Source: Pseudomonadota bacterium
GTDB taxonomy: Bacteria > Pseudomonadota > Gammaproteobacteria > Steroidobacterales > Steroidobacteraceae
Direction of reading: 5' to 3'
Assembly (NCBI GenBank): GCA_018241425.1
Contig: JAFEDU010000004.1
Span: forward strand, 1-64,000
DNA: 64,000 nt
The position numbers and the translations under genes are program-made. Positions 8,022 to 16,659 of this stretch are shown here, in pieces (position 1 is the stretch's first letter; each line of letters opens with the position of its first letter). The notes under the pieces are model-generated. The model worked only from the letters and a program-made list of their open reading frames with translations. It did no database searches and was not told the origin of the DNA.

Positions 8022-9085
8022 ACGCCGCCACGCTCTTCATCGACCGCGACGGCACCCTGATCGAGGAACCGCCGGACGAGCAGGTCGATGCGCTGGGCAA
8101 GATACGCTTCATGCCGGGGGTATTCGCCGCGCTCGCCGAACTGACGCGCCGGGGGCGGCGCCTGGTCATGGTCAGCAACCAGGACGGGCTCGGCACAGCC
8201 GCCTTCCCCGCGTCTGCCTTCCAGGAGTGCCAGGAGTTCATCCTCGAGGCGTTCGGTTCGCAGGGCGTGGCCTTCGATGCGGTGCTCATCTGCCCGCACC
8301 AGGCACACGAGTCCTGCGCCTGCCGCAAGCCGCGCACCGCACTTATCGACCACTACCTGGCCTCCCACGCCCTCGACCCCACGACCAGCGCGGTCATCGG
8401 GGACCGCGAGAGCGACCTTCAGCTCGCCCGCAACCTCGGGCTGCGCGGGCTTGCGGTGCGGCGCCACGGGACGCCGGAGGAGACCTGGCCGGTGGTCACC
8501 CGGGAACTGCTGCAGCGCGCCTTCGCGGTGCGACGCACCACGCGCGAGACCGACATCGAGATCCGCGTGAACCTCGATGCCCCTGGGCCGCTCACCGTCG
8601 CCACGGGCATCGGCTTCTTCGACCACATGCTCGAGCAGCTCGCCAAGCATGCCGGCTTCGCGCTCGAGCTGCGCTGCGCCGGGGACCTGCACATCGACGA
8701 GCACCACACCGTCGAGGACTGCGGGATCGCACTGGGCCAGGCGCTGCGCGGCGCCCTCGGCGACAAGGCCGGCGTCGCCCGCTTCGGGTTCCTCCTGCCG
8801 ATGGACGAATCCCGGGCGCAGGTGGCCCTGGACCTGTCCGGGCGGTGCTACGCGCGCTTCTCCGGGCAGTTTTCCCGCAGCGAGGTGGGTGCGCTCCCGA
8901 CCGAGCTCGTGCCGCACTTCTTCCGCTCGCTCGCCGAGGGCCTGGGCGCGGCACTGCACCTGGACGTCGAAGGGGAGAACACCCACCACATGGTCGAAGC
9001 GTGCTTCAAGGGCACCGGGCGGGCCCTGCGCCAGGCAATCCGCCGCGAGGGCGAGGAACTGCCGACCACCAAGGGGCTGCTGTGA
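8018..9085 (+). CDS. hisB: Bifunctional histidinol-phosphatase / imidazoleglycerol-phosphate dehydratase
   Basis: Two enzymes in one chain of 355 residues. The N-terminal HAD-type phosphatase (about 1-160) has the DxD motif IDRDGTL (Asp9, Asp11) and a Cys/His-rich zinc loop (CPHQAHESCACRK). The C-terminal IGP dehydratase (about 165-355) has GIGFFDHMLEQ, HIDEHHTVEDCG and NTHHMVEACFK, the metal-binding His/Glu clusters. The fused form is typical of E. coli-like and related gammaproteobacteria. Overlaps of 4 bases join it to hisC (ATGA) and hisH (GTGA). Confidence 0.97.
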   Translation: MNAATLFIDRDGTLIEEPPDEQVDALGKIRFMPGVFAALAELTRRGRRLVMVSNQDGLGTAAFPASAFQECQEFILEAFGSQGVAFDAVLICPHQAHESCACRKPRTALIDHYLASHALDPTTSAVIGDRESDLQLARNLGLRGLAVRRHGTPEETWPVVTRELLQRAFAVRRTTRETDIEIRVNLDAPGPLTVATGIGFFDHMLEQLAKHAGFALELRCAGDLHIDEHHTVEDCGIALGQALRGALGDKAGVARFGFLLPMDESRAQVALDLSGRCYARFSGQFSRSEVGALPTELVPHFFRSLAEGLGAALHLDVEGENTHHMVEACFKGTGRALRQAIRREGEELPTTKGLL

Positions 9086-9684
9086 GCACGCCCGCGGCGA
9101 CCGTGATCGTGGACACCGGCGGGGCCAACATTGCCTCGCTGCGCTACGCGCTCACGCGCCTGGGAGAGCGCTCGAGCGTCAGCGGCGATGCGGCGACGAT
9201 CGAGTCCGCCGCGCGGGTGATCCTGCCCGGGGTCGGCGCGGCTGCTCCCGCGATGGCGCGCCTCGCCCGGCTCGGGCTCGTGCCGGTCCTGCAGCGCCTC
9301 ACGCAGCCGGTGCTCGGCGTGTGCCTGGGAATGCAGCTGCTGTTCGCGGCCTCCGAGGAAGGTCCCGCGCAATGCCTGGGCCTGCTGCCGGAATCGGTCC
9401 GCGCGCTCAAGTCCGCCGTCGGCCGGCCGGTCCCGCACATGGGCTGGAACTGCCTCGCGGGGCTGCGGCCGGACCCGCTGCTGGAGGGCGTGCGGGAGGG
9501 TGAGTACGTGTACTTCGTGCACAGCTACGCCGTGGCCTGCGACGAGCACACCCTCGCGTACACCGAGTACGGACAGCCGCTCGCGGCGGTCGTGCGCCGC
9601 GGCAACTTCTGGGGTACGCAGTTTCACCCCGAGCGCTCCGCGGCGGCCGGCAGCCGCGTGCTGCACAACTTCCTCAGGCTCTGA
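9082..9684 (+). CDS. hisH: Imidazole glycerol phosphate synthase, glutaminase subunit
   Basis: Class I glutamine amidotransferase of 200 residues that feeds ammonia to HisF. The nucleophile is Cys81 in GVCLGMQLL and the partner residues are His182 and Glu184 in GTQFHPERS. It starts at GTG (9082), whose last bases form the hisB stop (GTGA); a longer open frame upstream only reads through hisB out of frame. hisA follows after 4 bases. Confidence 0.96.
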   Translation: MSTPAATVIVDTGGANIASLRYALTRLGERSSVSGDAATIESAARVILPGVGAAAPAMARLARLGLVPVLQRLTQPVLGVCLGMQLLFAASEEGPAQCLGLLPESVRALKSAVGRPVPHMGWNCLAGLRPDPLLEGVREGEYVYFVHSYAVACDEHTLAYTEYGQPLAAVVRRGNFWGTQFHPERSAAAGSRVLHNFLRL

Positions 9685-9688
9685 ACCC

Positions 9689-10459
9689 ATGCAGCTCCTG
9701 CCAGCGATGGACCTGATCGGCGGACGCGTGGTGCGGCTGCGGCAGGGGGATTTTGGCCAGGCCTCGTACTACCCGAGAACGCCGGCGGCGCAGCTTCAGC
9801 AGTACGCGGCGCTCGGTGCCGCCTGGGCGCACGTCGTGGACCTGGACGCGGCGCGCACCGGCCTTGCCAACCCCGGCCGCGTGCGCCAGCTATGTTCGGG
9901 CACCACGCTCAAGGTGCAGGTGGGGGGCGGCGTGCGCTCGCACGAGGACCTTGCCGCCCTCCTGGACGGCGGTGCGGCGCGGGTGGTCGTGGGCTCGGCC
10001 GCAAGCGAGCGACCCGGGGAAGTCGCCGCGTGGCTCCGCCACTTCGGCGGCGAGCGCCTGTGCCTCGCCTTCGACGTGCGGCTCGATGAGTCCGGCGTGC
10101 CGCGGGTGCACACGCGCGGCTGGCAGGAGCGCACGGCGCTGTCGCTGTGGGCGGCACTGGAGCGTTATCCCCCCATGCTCGTCCGGCACGTGCTGTGCAC
10201 GGACATCGCGCGCGACGGGGAGCTCGCCGGCCCTAATCTCGAGCTCTACGCGGCTGCCGTCGGGCGTTTCCCGCACATCCAGTGGCAGGCCTCCGGCGGC
10301 GTCCGCAATGCCCTGGACCTTGCCGCGCTGGCGCGCAGCGCCGTGTCCGCCGCGGTGTGCGGCAAGGCGCTCCTGGAAGCGCGCATCCAACCTCAGGAGT
10401 TGCGACCATTCTGGCCCGACGCATCATTCCCTGCCTCGACGTCCGCGACGGCTCCGTAG
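9689..10459 (+). CDS. hisA: ProFAR isomerase (phosphoribosylformimino-AICAR-P isomerase)
   Basis: (Beta-alpha)8-barrel isomerase, 256 residues. The catalytic Asp8 lies in [15 protein letters not shown] and the second catalytic Asp in the [14 protein letters not shown] segment. QVGGGVRS and QASGGVRN are the two phosphate-binding loops. Its last 52 bases overlap the start of hisF. The C-terminal tail (about the last 15 residues) is therefore constrained by hisF coding and is rich in Ser/Ala/Thr. Confidence 0.96.
   Translation: MQLLPAMDLIGGRVVRLRQGDFGQASYYPRTPAAQLQQYAALGAAWAHVVDLDAARTGLANPGRVRQLCSGTTLKVQVGGGVRSHEDLAALLDGGAARVVVGSAASERPGEVAAWLRHFGGERLCLAFDVRLDESGVPRVHTRGWQERTALSLWAALERYPPMLVRHVLCTDIARDGELAGPNLELYAAAVGRFPHIQWQASGGVRNALDLAALARSAVSAAVCGKALLEARIQPQELRPFWPDASFPASTSATAP
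10395..10410 (+). promoter_or_regulatory. Ribosome-binding site and apparent AUU start codon of hisF
   Basis: AGGAGT at 10395-10400 is followed by 7 bases and ATT at 10408-10410. No ATG, GTG or TTG exists in the hisF frame at a suitable place; the nearest in-frame GTG is about 20 codons upstream, inside hisA and with no matching protein conservation. Starting at ATT puts the catalytic aspartate at residue 11, as in well-studied HisF proteins. CTG at 10411 is the only close alternative but is further from the ribosome-binding site. Confidence 0.7.
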
Positions 10460-11172
10460 TCAAGGGCGTGCGCTTCCGCGACCACGTTTACGCGGGGGAC
10501 ATCCTGGCGCTCGCGGGTCGCTACCAGGCGGCCGGCGCCGACGAGCTTGTCTTCTACGACATCGGCGCGAGCCCCGGCGGAGGCACGGTCGACCGTGCCT
10601 GGGTGCGACGCGTCGCGCGCTTGATCGACATCCCGTTCTGTGTCGCCGGCGGGATCAGGAGCGAGGCGGATGCCGAGCGCGTGCTCAACGCCGGCGCCGA
10701 AAAGGTCTCCATCAACACGCCGGCGCTCGAGAACCCCACGCTGATCGACCGACTGAGCCGCCGCTTCGGGGCACAGTGCGTGGTCGTGGGCATCGACAGC
10801 CGACGAACGCCCCAGGGACTGCGGGCCTGGATGCGCACCGGGGATGAGCGGCGTGCCTGCGACAGCGGCCGGGACGTCCTGGGATGGGTGCGCGAGGCCC
10901 AGGAACGTGGCGCCGGGGAGATCGTCCTGAACTGCATGGACGCGGACGGGGTCCGGGACGGCTACGACCTCGCCCAGCTGCGCGAGGTGCGCGCACAGTG
11001 CGAGGTCCCGCTGGTCGCCTCCGGCGGGGCCGGTTGCGAGGAGCACTTCGCGCAGGCCTTTGCCTGCGGCGCCGACGGGGCGCTCGCCGCAGGCGTGTTC
11101 CACTCCGGGGCGCTCGCCATCGGTGCCCTGAAGGGCTACCTGCGCGGCCGGGGCATCGAGGTGCGCCCATGA
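10408..11172 (+). CDS. hisF: Imidazole glycerol phosphate synthase, cyclase subunit
   Basis: Uses PRFAR and ammonia delivered by HisH to make imidazole glycerol phosphate and AICAR. With the proposed AUU start the protein has 254 residues, the usual length. It begins (M)[11 protein letters not shown] with catalytic Asp11; the second catalytic Asp is in [13 protein letters not shown]. Barrel phosphate loops CVAGGIRS and VASGGAGC are intact. The gene overlaps hisA by 52 bases and ends with an ATGA overlap into hisIE. Confidence 0.93.
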   Translation: MLARRIIPCLDVRDGSVVKGVRFRDHVYAGDILALAGRYQAAGADELVFYDIGASPGGGTVDRAWVRRVARLIDIPFCVAGGIRSEADAERVLNAGAEKVSINTPALENPTLIDRLSRRFGAQCVVVGIDSRRTPQGLRAWMRTGDERRACDSGRDVLGWVREAQERGAGEIVLNCMDADGVRDGYDLAQLREVRAQCEVPLVASGGAGCEEHFAQAFACGADGALAAGVFHSGALAIGALKGYLRGRGIEVRP

Positions 11173-11783
11173 AGCCCGTCGACCCGGACTTGCTCGCCTG
11201 GGACAAGGGTGCGGGCCTCCTGCCGGTCACCGTGCAGCATGCCGGCACGCACCAGGTGCTCATGTGCGCGTACACGAACCGCGAGGCGCTCGCGCGCACG
11301 CTCGCGAGCGGCGAACTCACCCTCTGGAGCCGCTCGCGGCAGCGCCTGTGGGTCAAGGGGGAAACCTCCGGCCACCGCATCCGCATCGAGTGCGTCATGA
11401 GCGACTGCGACCAGGACGCGCTGCTGATGCAGGGTTGGCCCGAGGGGCCGGTCTGCCATACCGGCGCGGCCGACTGTTTCGGCGGCGCGCCCGATCCGGG
11501 CCTGCCGGCCTTCCTCGGCGAGCTCGAGCGGATCATCGATGAGCGCCTCGCAGCTGACCCTGCCGAGAGCTACACCGCCCGCCTTGCCGTCGGGGGCCTG
11601 GCGCGGCTCGCGCAGAAGGTGGGCGAGGAAGGCGTCGAGGTCGCCCTGGCGGCGCAGGGGCCGGCCGCACAACTGACGGCGGAGGCCGCCGACCTGGTCT
11701 TCCACCTCCTGGTGCTGCTGCGCAGGCGCGGACTCGGACTTGCGGACGTCGAGCGCGAGCTGCGCGCCCGGCACGAGGCGTAA
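11169..11783 (+). CDS. hisI: Bifunctional phosphoribosyl-AMP cyclohydrolase / phosphoribosyl-ATP pyrophosphatase
   Basis: Fused HisI-HisE protein of 204 residues catalysing steps two and three of the pathway. The cyclohydrolase half (about 1-115) has [16 protein letters not shown], the metal site around SDCDQDALL and a Cys pair in [11 protein letters not shown]. The pyrophosphatase half (about 118-204) has [13 protein letters not shown], the MazG-like acidic helix. It is the last gene of the operon. The 94 bases to the next gene hold GC-rich partial dyads but no convincing terminator. Confidence 0.96.
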   Translation: MKPVDPDLLAWDKGAGLLPVTVQHAGTHQVLMCAYTNREALARTLASGELTLWSRSRQRLWVKGETSGHRIRIECVMSDCDQDALLMQGWPEGPVCHTGAADCFGGAPDPGLPAFLGELERIIDERLAADPAESYTARLAVGGLARLAQKVGEEGVEVALAAQGPAAQLTAEAADLVFHLLVLLRRRGLGLADVERELRARHEA

Positions 11784-11877
11784 GGCCACGCGCGGATCGC
11801 GGTCCCGCGGGCATTCCCGGCCCGGGCGGCTTAAGCTGTCCCCGCGGCCCGTGCCGCCGCGGCCCAGGGAGCACCCC

Positions 11878-12936
11878 ATGAGCGTGACCGCCACCAGTTC
11901 GAGCGAGGGCGCCGCCCTGCGCTATCCGTTCGCCTCGATTCCCGAGCCGGGCAAGTCCCTGACCGTGGCCCCGGGGGTTGAGTGGCTGCGCATGCGGCTG
12001 CCGATGGCGGGCCTGCCGCACATCAACGTCTGGGCGCTCGAGGACGAGGACGGCTGGGCGCTCGTCGACACGGGCATGCAGACCGACGATACGGCCGCAA
12101 ACTGGCAGGCTGCGTTCCTCGGACCCCTGGGAAGCCGGCCGGTGCGGCGCGTGATCTGCACGCACATGCATCCGGACCACATCGGCATGTCGGGCTGGCT
12201 CACGCGCCGCCACGACTGCCGCCTGTGGACGACCCGCCTGGAGTACATCACCTGCCGCATGCTGGTCGCCGATACGGGCCGGCTGGCTCCGACCGACGGG
12301 GTGCGCTTCTACCGCGCGGCAGGCTGGGACGAGGCCGCGCTCGAGCACTACCGTGCGCGCTTCGGCGGCTTCGGCAAGGCCGTGCACGCCCTGCCCGACA
12401 GCTATCGCCGCGTCCGCGACGGTGAGCGGCTCGCGATCGGCCCGAGCGAGTTCGAGGCCGTGGTCGGCTGCGGGCACTCCCCCGAGCACCTGTGCCTCTA
12501 CAGCCGGGCGCTGAAGGTGTTCATCTCCGGCGACCAGGTCCTGCCGCGGATCTCATCCAACGTCTCGGTGTTCCCGACCGAGCCGGACGCGGACCCCCTG
12601 AGCGACTGGCTGGGCTCGCTCGCCGCCCTGAAGGCGCGCGTCGCCGACGACGTGCTGGTCCTGCCCTCGCACAACGAGCCGTTCTATGGACTGCACGAGC
12701 GCCTGGACGCCCTGATCGACGGGCACGAGCGGCGCCTGGAGCGCATGCTGGAGGAACTGCGGACGCCCCGCCGCGCCATCGATCTGTTCAGTGCCCTGTT
12801 CCGCCGGCCGGTGGGCCTGGAGATGATCGGCATGGCCACGGGGGAGAGCCTGGCGCACCTGAACTGCCTCATCGGCCGGGGCCTGATCGTGCGCGATGCG
12901 GATGCGGCGGGCATCCTCTGGTACCGCAGACAGTAG
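11878..12936 (+). CDS. Metallo-beta-lactamase-fold hydrolase
   Basis: Cytoplasmic hydrolase of 352 residues. The signature metal motif is THMHPDHIGMSGW (about residues 98-110), with a downstream His in GCGHSPEHLCLY and Asp in ISGDQVLP, giving a two-metal site. Related proteins include glyoxalase II-like, lactonase-like and thioesterase-like enzymes; the substrate cannot be told. The C-terminal 80 residues (HERRLERMLEEL onward) look like a winged-helix cap. An AGGGAG lies 6 bases before the ATG. It may be co-transcribed with the his operon but has no obvious role in it. Confidence 0.8.
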   Translation: MSVTATSSSEGAALRYPFASIPEPGKSLTVAPGVEWLRMRLPMAGLPHINVWALEDEDGWALVDTGMQTDDTAANWQAAFLGPLGSRPVRRVICTHMHPDHIGMSGWLTRRHDCRLWTTRLEYITCRMLVADTGRLAPTDGVRFYRAAGWDEAALEHYRARFGGFGKAVHALPDSYRRVRDGERLAIGPSEFEAVVGCGHSPEHLCLYSRALKVFISGDQVLPRISSNVSVFPTEPDADPLSDWLGSLAALKARVADDVLVLPSHNEPFYGLHERLDALIDGHERRLERMLEELRTPRRAIDLFSALFRRPVGLEMIGMATGESLAHLNCLIGRGLIVRDADAAGILWYRRQ

Positions 12937-12987
12937 GGTCGGTCAAGTAGGCGCGGTGCGGCGCCCGCTTGCGTAAGATCCGCGCCC

Positions 12988-13848
12988 ATGTTCGTTTCCG
13001 CCCCGTTTCGCACCCGCGTGGCCGCGGTGCTCTGTGCCCTCGCCCTGAGCGCCGTCGCCCGCGCCCAGGAACCCTCCTCGACGCCGACCCCGCTCCCGGA
13101 TCCCCCGCTGCCGCACGTTCCCAGCGACCAGGACCAGCCCCCGTCGGCCGGCTCGGTGCTCTTGTCCGACGTCAAGGCCTATTACACCGCTCCGCTGCAC
13201 TGGGACCTGGGCGACTGGGCCTGGTTCGGGGGGAGCCTCGCGGCCATCGGGGTCGCGCACCACTACGACACCCAGGTGCGCACCCACTTCATCAAGCGCT
13301 ATGGACCCACCGACGGCGCCAACACCCACGACCTGAGCGACGCGGTGCCCATGATCGCCGTGCTGGGCGGAACCTGGGTGTACGCGACCTTCACCGACAG
13401 CAGCGCCGGGCACCGCGAGGTGTGGAACATGATCGAGGCGGCGGGGCTGACCGCCGTCACCACCGAGGCGCTGAAGTATGCCGCCGGGCGCGAGCGGCCC
13501 TACGACAGCAGCGATCCGAACGAGTGGTTCAAGCACGGCAGCTCGTTCCCCTCGATGCACGCGAGCGCCGCATTCGCGATCGGCACGGTGCTGGCCGAGT
13601 CCGGCAACGACGAATACCGCTGGTTGCGCCGCCTGCTCGGCTACGGTCTGGGCTTCGCCACGAGCTACCAGCGCCTGCGCCATAACGCGCACTGGCTCTC
13701 CGACACCGTGGCGGGGGCTGCCCTGGGCACGGCCACCGCGCGCTTCACGCTGAACCGCCACCCCTCCGGCGAGGCCGGCGACAACAGCCTCGCCCTGCTC
13801 CCGGTCGAGGGCGGCGCGATGCTCACGTACCGCCACACCTTCGACTGA
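12988..13848 (+). CDS. Exported PAP2-family phosphatase
   Basis: Protein of 286 residues with a Sec signal peptide (cleavage after about 26, ARA-QE) and a proline-rich spacer. The three PAP2 acid-phosphatase motifs are present in order: KYAAGRERP, SSFPSMHAS and RLRHNAHWLSDTVAG. Family members dephosphorylate lipid phosphates or phosphate esters, often undecaprenyl pyrophosphate or phosphatidic acid, at the periplasmic side. Only 15 bases separate its stop from that of the convergent relaxase gene. Confidence 0.85.
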   Translation: MFVSAPFRTRVAAVLCALALSAVARAQEPSSTPTPLPDPPLPHVPSDQDQPPSAGSVLLSDVKAYYTAPLHWDLGDWAWFGGSLAAIGVAHHYDTQVRTHFIKRYGPTDGANTHDLSDAVPMIAVLGGTWVYATFTDSSAGHREVWNMIEAAGLTAVTTEALKYAAGRERPYDSSDPNEWFKHGSSFPSMHASAAFAIGTVLAESGNDEYRWLRRLLGYGLGFATSYQRLRHNAHWLSDTVAGAALGTATARFTLNRHPSGEAGDNSLALLPVEGGAMLTYRHTFD

Positions 13849-13863
13849 GGCGAGCCCTCAAGG

Positions 13864-14799
13864 CTAAGGCGACAGGTCCTCGTCGCGGGCATGCCCCGCG
13901 TCCAGGCTCGGTGCCTCCTGCGCGGCACCACGTTCGCGCAGTTTCAGCCATGCGGTGCGCGCCTGCCGCCGCACCTCCTCCAGGTCGCGCGGGGCGTTCA
14001 GGGCCGGCGTGGCGTCCTTCGCCACCTGTTTCTCCTCGCGCGCGGCGACCCGCGCGCGGTACTCCGAGCGCAGCCGCTCCGCGAGCTCGCTGCGAACCCC
14101 GCGCTGCTCCATGCGCAGGTGCATCAGGGGGATGCGCGGCCGGGGCTCGCGGTCGACGCCCTGCGCGGCGAGGCTGCGATGATCGATGCGCTCCGCGCGG
14201 TTCTCGGCGGACAAGGCGGCGTTGGCGAGCTCGGCCCAGCGCTCGCGCACGTTCACGTACTCCTGGCGGTGGTCGGGCAGGCCGCGCTGGCGTCGCTCAC
14301 GGGCCGCAAGATCCAGGCCAGCCTTCGCCCCGAGCCCCGCCGGCGTGACTTCGCGGGTCGTCACCAAAAGGTGCGCGTGGAAGTTGCGCGGGTCGCTCCC
14401 GGCGCGCGGCGCATGGACCGCGAGGTCGACGGCGATGCGGTAGCGCTCGGCGATTTCGCCCGCGAACGTGCGGGCGAGTGCAAGCCGCGCCTCCGGGGAG
14501 AGCTCCGCGGGCAGGTTCACCTGGAACTCGCGCGCGACGCGGGCGTTGTGGCGGCGTTCCGCATGCTCGGCCGTATTCCACAGCCGCTCGCGCCGCCGCG
14601 CCCATTCCAGCGGCTGGTCCGCGAACTGCTGCGGCACGAAGATCTCGGTATGCAGCACGTCCCGACGCTGTGCGAAGTTGTGCAGCTCGCCGCTGCGCTC
14701 GTCGCGCACGCGCTCCCCGGCACGGTAGGCGGCCGCGGCGGTCGCGCGTCGGCCGGAGGCACGGCTGAGGGAACTGATCTGCAGGTAGAAGAGCGCCAT
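13864..14799 (-). CDS. MobA/MobL-family (MobQ) relaxase
   Basis: DNA transesterase of 311 residues that would nick oriT and stay covalently bound to DNA during transfer. The N-terminal motif ATAAAAYRAGERV places the catalytic Tyr at 25, as in RSF1010 MobA. Motif III, RNFHAHLLVTTRE, has the metal-binding histidines 141 and 143. The basic helical C-terminus (about 220-311) has no primase domain, so this is a short relaxase. ATG 14799 is chosen because the family N-terminus (MALFYLQ) begins there. It is the last gene of the minus-strand transfer block, 4 bases after the second coupling protein. No oriT is recognised. Confidence 0.85.
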   Translation of the reverse strand: MALFYLQISSLSRASGRRATAAAAYRAGERVRDERSGELHNFAQRRDVLHTEIFVPQQFADQPLEWARRRERLWNTAEHAERRHNARVAREFQVNLPAELSPEARLALARTFAGEIAERYRIAVDLAVHAPRAGSDPRNFHAHLLVTTREVTPAGLGAKAGLDLAARERRQRGLPDHRQEYVNVRERWAELANAALSAENRAERIDHRSLAAQGVDREPRPRIPLMHLRMEQRGVRSELAERLRSEYRARVAAREEKQVAKDATPALNAPRDLEEVRRQARTAWLKLRERGAAQEAPSLDAGHARDEDLSP

Positions 14800-14803
14800 G
14801 GGG

Positions 14804-16183
14804 CTAGGTGCGCCGGAAGCGGACGCGCAGCCACGCGCGGCGGTGCGCGGTCTTGAGGTAGCCGGTGAGGTCCGGGAGCTGCTCGATCTGTGCCGGCAGC
14901 ACGGCCTGTTCGGTGACGCAGGCATCGCTGATGCTGAGGGAACGCCGCGCACCCGCCGACGACGGCCACCCACCCCGGTCGCGACCCCGCGAGCGCTGCC
15001 GGCGCAGCACTTCGCGCTCGCCGATCAGGCGCGAGGCGAACTGCGCCGTGCCCCCCTGCTCACTCGCGGAGCTCCGCAGGATCAGGGTGTTGCCGCAGTT
15101 CTCGACGAGGGTCTGGGCCTCGTTCCCGTAGGTCGCGCTCACCTGCGCGACGGACTGGAAGCCCAGCACGCAGCGGCCACCGAACTTCCGCAGGCGGGCG
15201 AGTGCATCCTTCAGCCCGTCGATCGCACCCAGGGCGTCGAGTTCGTCCACGACGAACCAGATGCGCTGGTCGCGCGTCGGCGGCTGCTGCATCACCTCGA
15301 AGATCGAGAGCCTGACCCAGGTTGAGATAATTGTTCGCAGCGCCGCGATCTGCGCCGCCTGGTAGGGCAGGAACAGCACGCCGCTGCCGCCGGCGACGAA
15401 GCGGCGTACCGAGAACGGGGCGGCGCGCTGGGCGTCGACGAACTCCAGCGCCGCCGCCACCGAGCCCGCGACCGACCGCAGCGAACCAAACATCCGGGAA
15501 TTCTCAGGCTCCACGAGGGGCTGCGCGGGGGTGCCGGCCAGCAGCGGGGCGAGCTGGGCCGCCGGGGCGGTCATGAGCAGCCGCCACAGCTGTTGGCAGT
15601 CGGCATTGCCCGACTGCGCAAGACGCCGGATCAGGGCCGCGAGGAAGGTGCGCGCGTAGCCGCGCCACTCGCGTCCCGAAGGGTCGTCGCAGTTGGGGAC
15701 GAGGCTGGCGGCGAGTTGCTCGGCGTCCCAGGGCGCGCGCACCTCGGCGAACGGGTCCCATCGCAGCGAGCGCGGATCGAAGGGGTTGAGGATGACGTCA
15801 CCGCGGCGCGGGTCGTGGAACCGCTCCGTGTACAGCCCGTCAGGGTCGGTGATCACCGCGCGGTCGCCCCGCGCCAGTGCCTCCGCAATGAGTGCGGCGA
15901 TCGCGGTGGACTTCCCCGTGCCGGTGGCCCCGAGGATCTTGAAGTGCCGGGTCTCCTCCTCGAACGACAGCCGCACTCCCGCCAGGGACACTCCGCGCCG
16001 CCGCGGCGACCATGCGGCGCAGCGCGCGCAGAGGCCAGTCAGGACCTCGGCGCCGCGCCGGTAGCGCTCGTCGGCGCGACGCGCGAGCCCCGCCGCGAGG
16101 TACGGTACCAGCGCCAGCGGCCACAGCATCCAGGCGCCCGCAGGGACGTTTGCCAGCCGCGCGAGGAGCGAGCCCGGATCCAT
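14804..16183 (-). CDS. VirD4/TraD-like coupling protein 2
   Basis: ATPase of 459 residues that would deliver the relaxase-DNA complex to the type IV channel. A hydrophobic N-terminal segment (about 18-34) anchors it in the inner membrane. Walker A is GATGTGKST (85-93), Walker B is IWFVVDELDALG, and the TraG/TraD C-terminal motif FGGRCVLGFQSVAQVS follows. It is a clear paralogue of the coupling protein encoded just upstream (16646-18247), sharing long identical stretches such as DGLKDALARLRKFGGRCV. It has only one short membrane anchor where the other has a longer hydrophobic region. ATG 16183 is 2 bases after the preceding stop. Confidence 0.85.
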   Translation of the reverse strand: MDPGSLLARLANVPAGAWMLWPLALVPYLAAGLARRADERYRRGAEVLTGLCARCAAWSPRRRGVSLAGVRLSFEEETRHFKILGATGTGKSTAIAALIAEALARGDRAVITDPDGLYTERFHDPRRGDVILNPFDPRSLRWDPFAEVRAPWDAEQLAASLVPNCDDPSGREWRGYARTFLAALIRRLAQSGNADCQQLWRLLMTAPAAQLAPLLAGTPAQPLVEPENSRMFGSLRSVAGSVAAALEFVDAQRAAPFSVRRFVAGGSGVLFLPYQAAQIAALRTIISTWVRLSIFEVMQQPPTRDQRIWFVVDELDALGAIDGLKDALARLRKFGGRCVLGFQSVAQVSATYGNEAQTLVENCGNTLILRSSASEQGGTAQFASRLIGEREVLRRQRSRGRDRGGWPSSAGARRSLSISDACVTEQAVLPAQIEQLPDLTGYLKTAHRRAWLRVRFRRT

Positions 16184-16185
16184 GA

Positions 16186-16659
16186 TCAGTAGCCCTTGAC
16201 CACCCGGAATTCGCCGCCCGCGCCGTACGCCGGGGCCCCCGCCTCGATGCGCACGCACAGCCGCGCGCTCGCTCCACAGCGCCGCAGCTGCGTACGTCCC
16301 CCTTCCCTCTCGAGCGTGGCAATCGCGGCGCTCAGCTCCGCCCTGCGGGCCCGCAGCGCCTCGATGCCGGCCGGCGAGGGCAGCAACAGACCGGCCACCG
16401 CAAGCGGCGCCGCACCCGCGACCGCGGCGACGAGGGCGCCAGGCAGTGCACGGCGCACCACGGTCCGCCATCCGGGAGGTTCGTGTGCAAGGCCGGCGCG
16501 AACCTGCGAGCTCAGCAGTCCCGGAAGTCCCTGGAGCTGTCCGCGGAGCTCCGCGAGCAGCTCACCGGCCTCGCGGCGCTGGGTTTCGACGGCATCGAGC
16601 AGCAGGCCCGCCCGCAGCGTGAGGGGATCCAGCGGTGCAGCAGGATCAGGCGAGCTCAT
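16186..16659 (-). CDS. Small membrane protein of the mobilisation module
   Basis: A protein of 157 residues, family not recognised. The N-terminal 65 residues are helical and charged, a hydrophobic segment lies at about 70-95, and a short helical, possibly coiled region (ALRARRAELSAAIATLERE) precedes a C-terminal domain with two cysteines. It sits between the two coupling-protein genes: it overlaps the upstream one by 14 bases and ends 2 bases before the downstream one. Position suggests an accessory to relaxase docking or coupling. It may correspond in role to MobB-type membrane proteins, but sequence support for that is lacking. Confidence 0.6.
   Translation of the reverse strand: MSSPDPAAPLDPLTLRAGLLLDAVETQRREAGELLAELRGQLQGLPGLLSSQVRAGLAHEPPGWRTVVRRALPGALVAAVAGAAPLAVAGLLLPSPAGIEALRARRAELSAAIATLEREGGRTQLRRCGASARLCVRIEAGAPAYGAGGEFRVVKGY

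Noticed and set aside
7867-9081. Long open frame upstream of hisH
   Set aside because: It is an arginine/proline-rich shadow of hisB in another frame, a GC-rich artefact; hisH starts at GTG 9082.
14800-14973. N-terminal extension of the relaxase
   Set aside because: The 58 extra residues are a frame-shadow of the coupling-protein gene; the MobA fold begins at the ATG at 14799.
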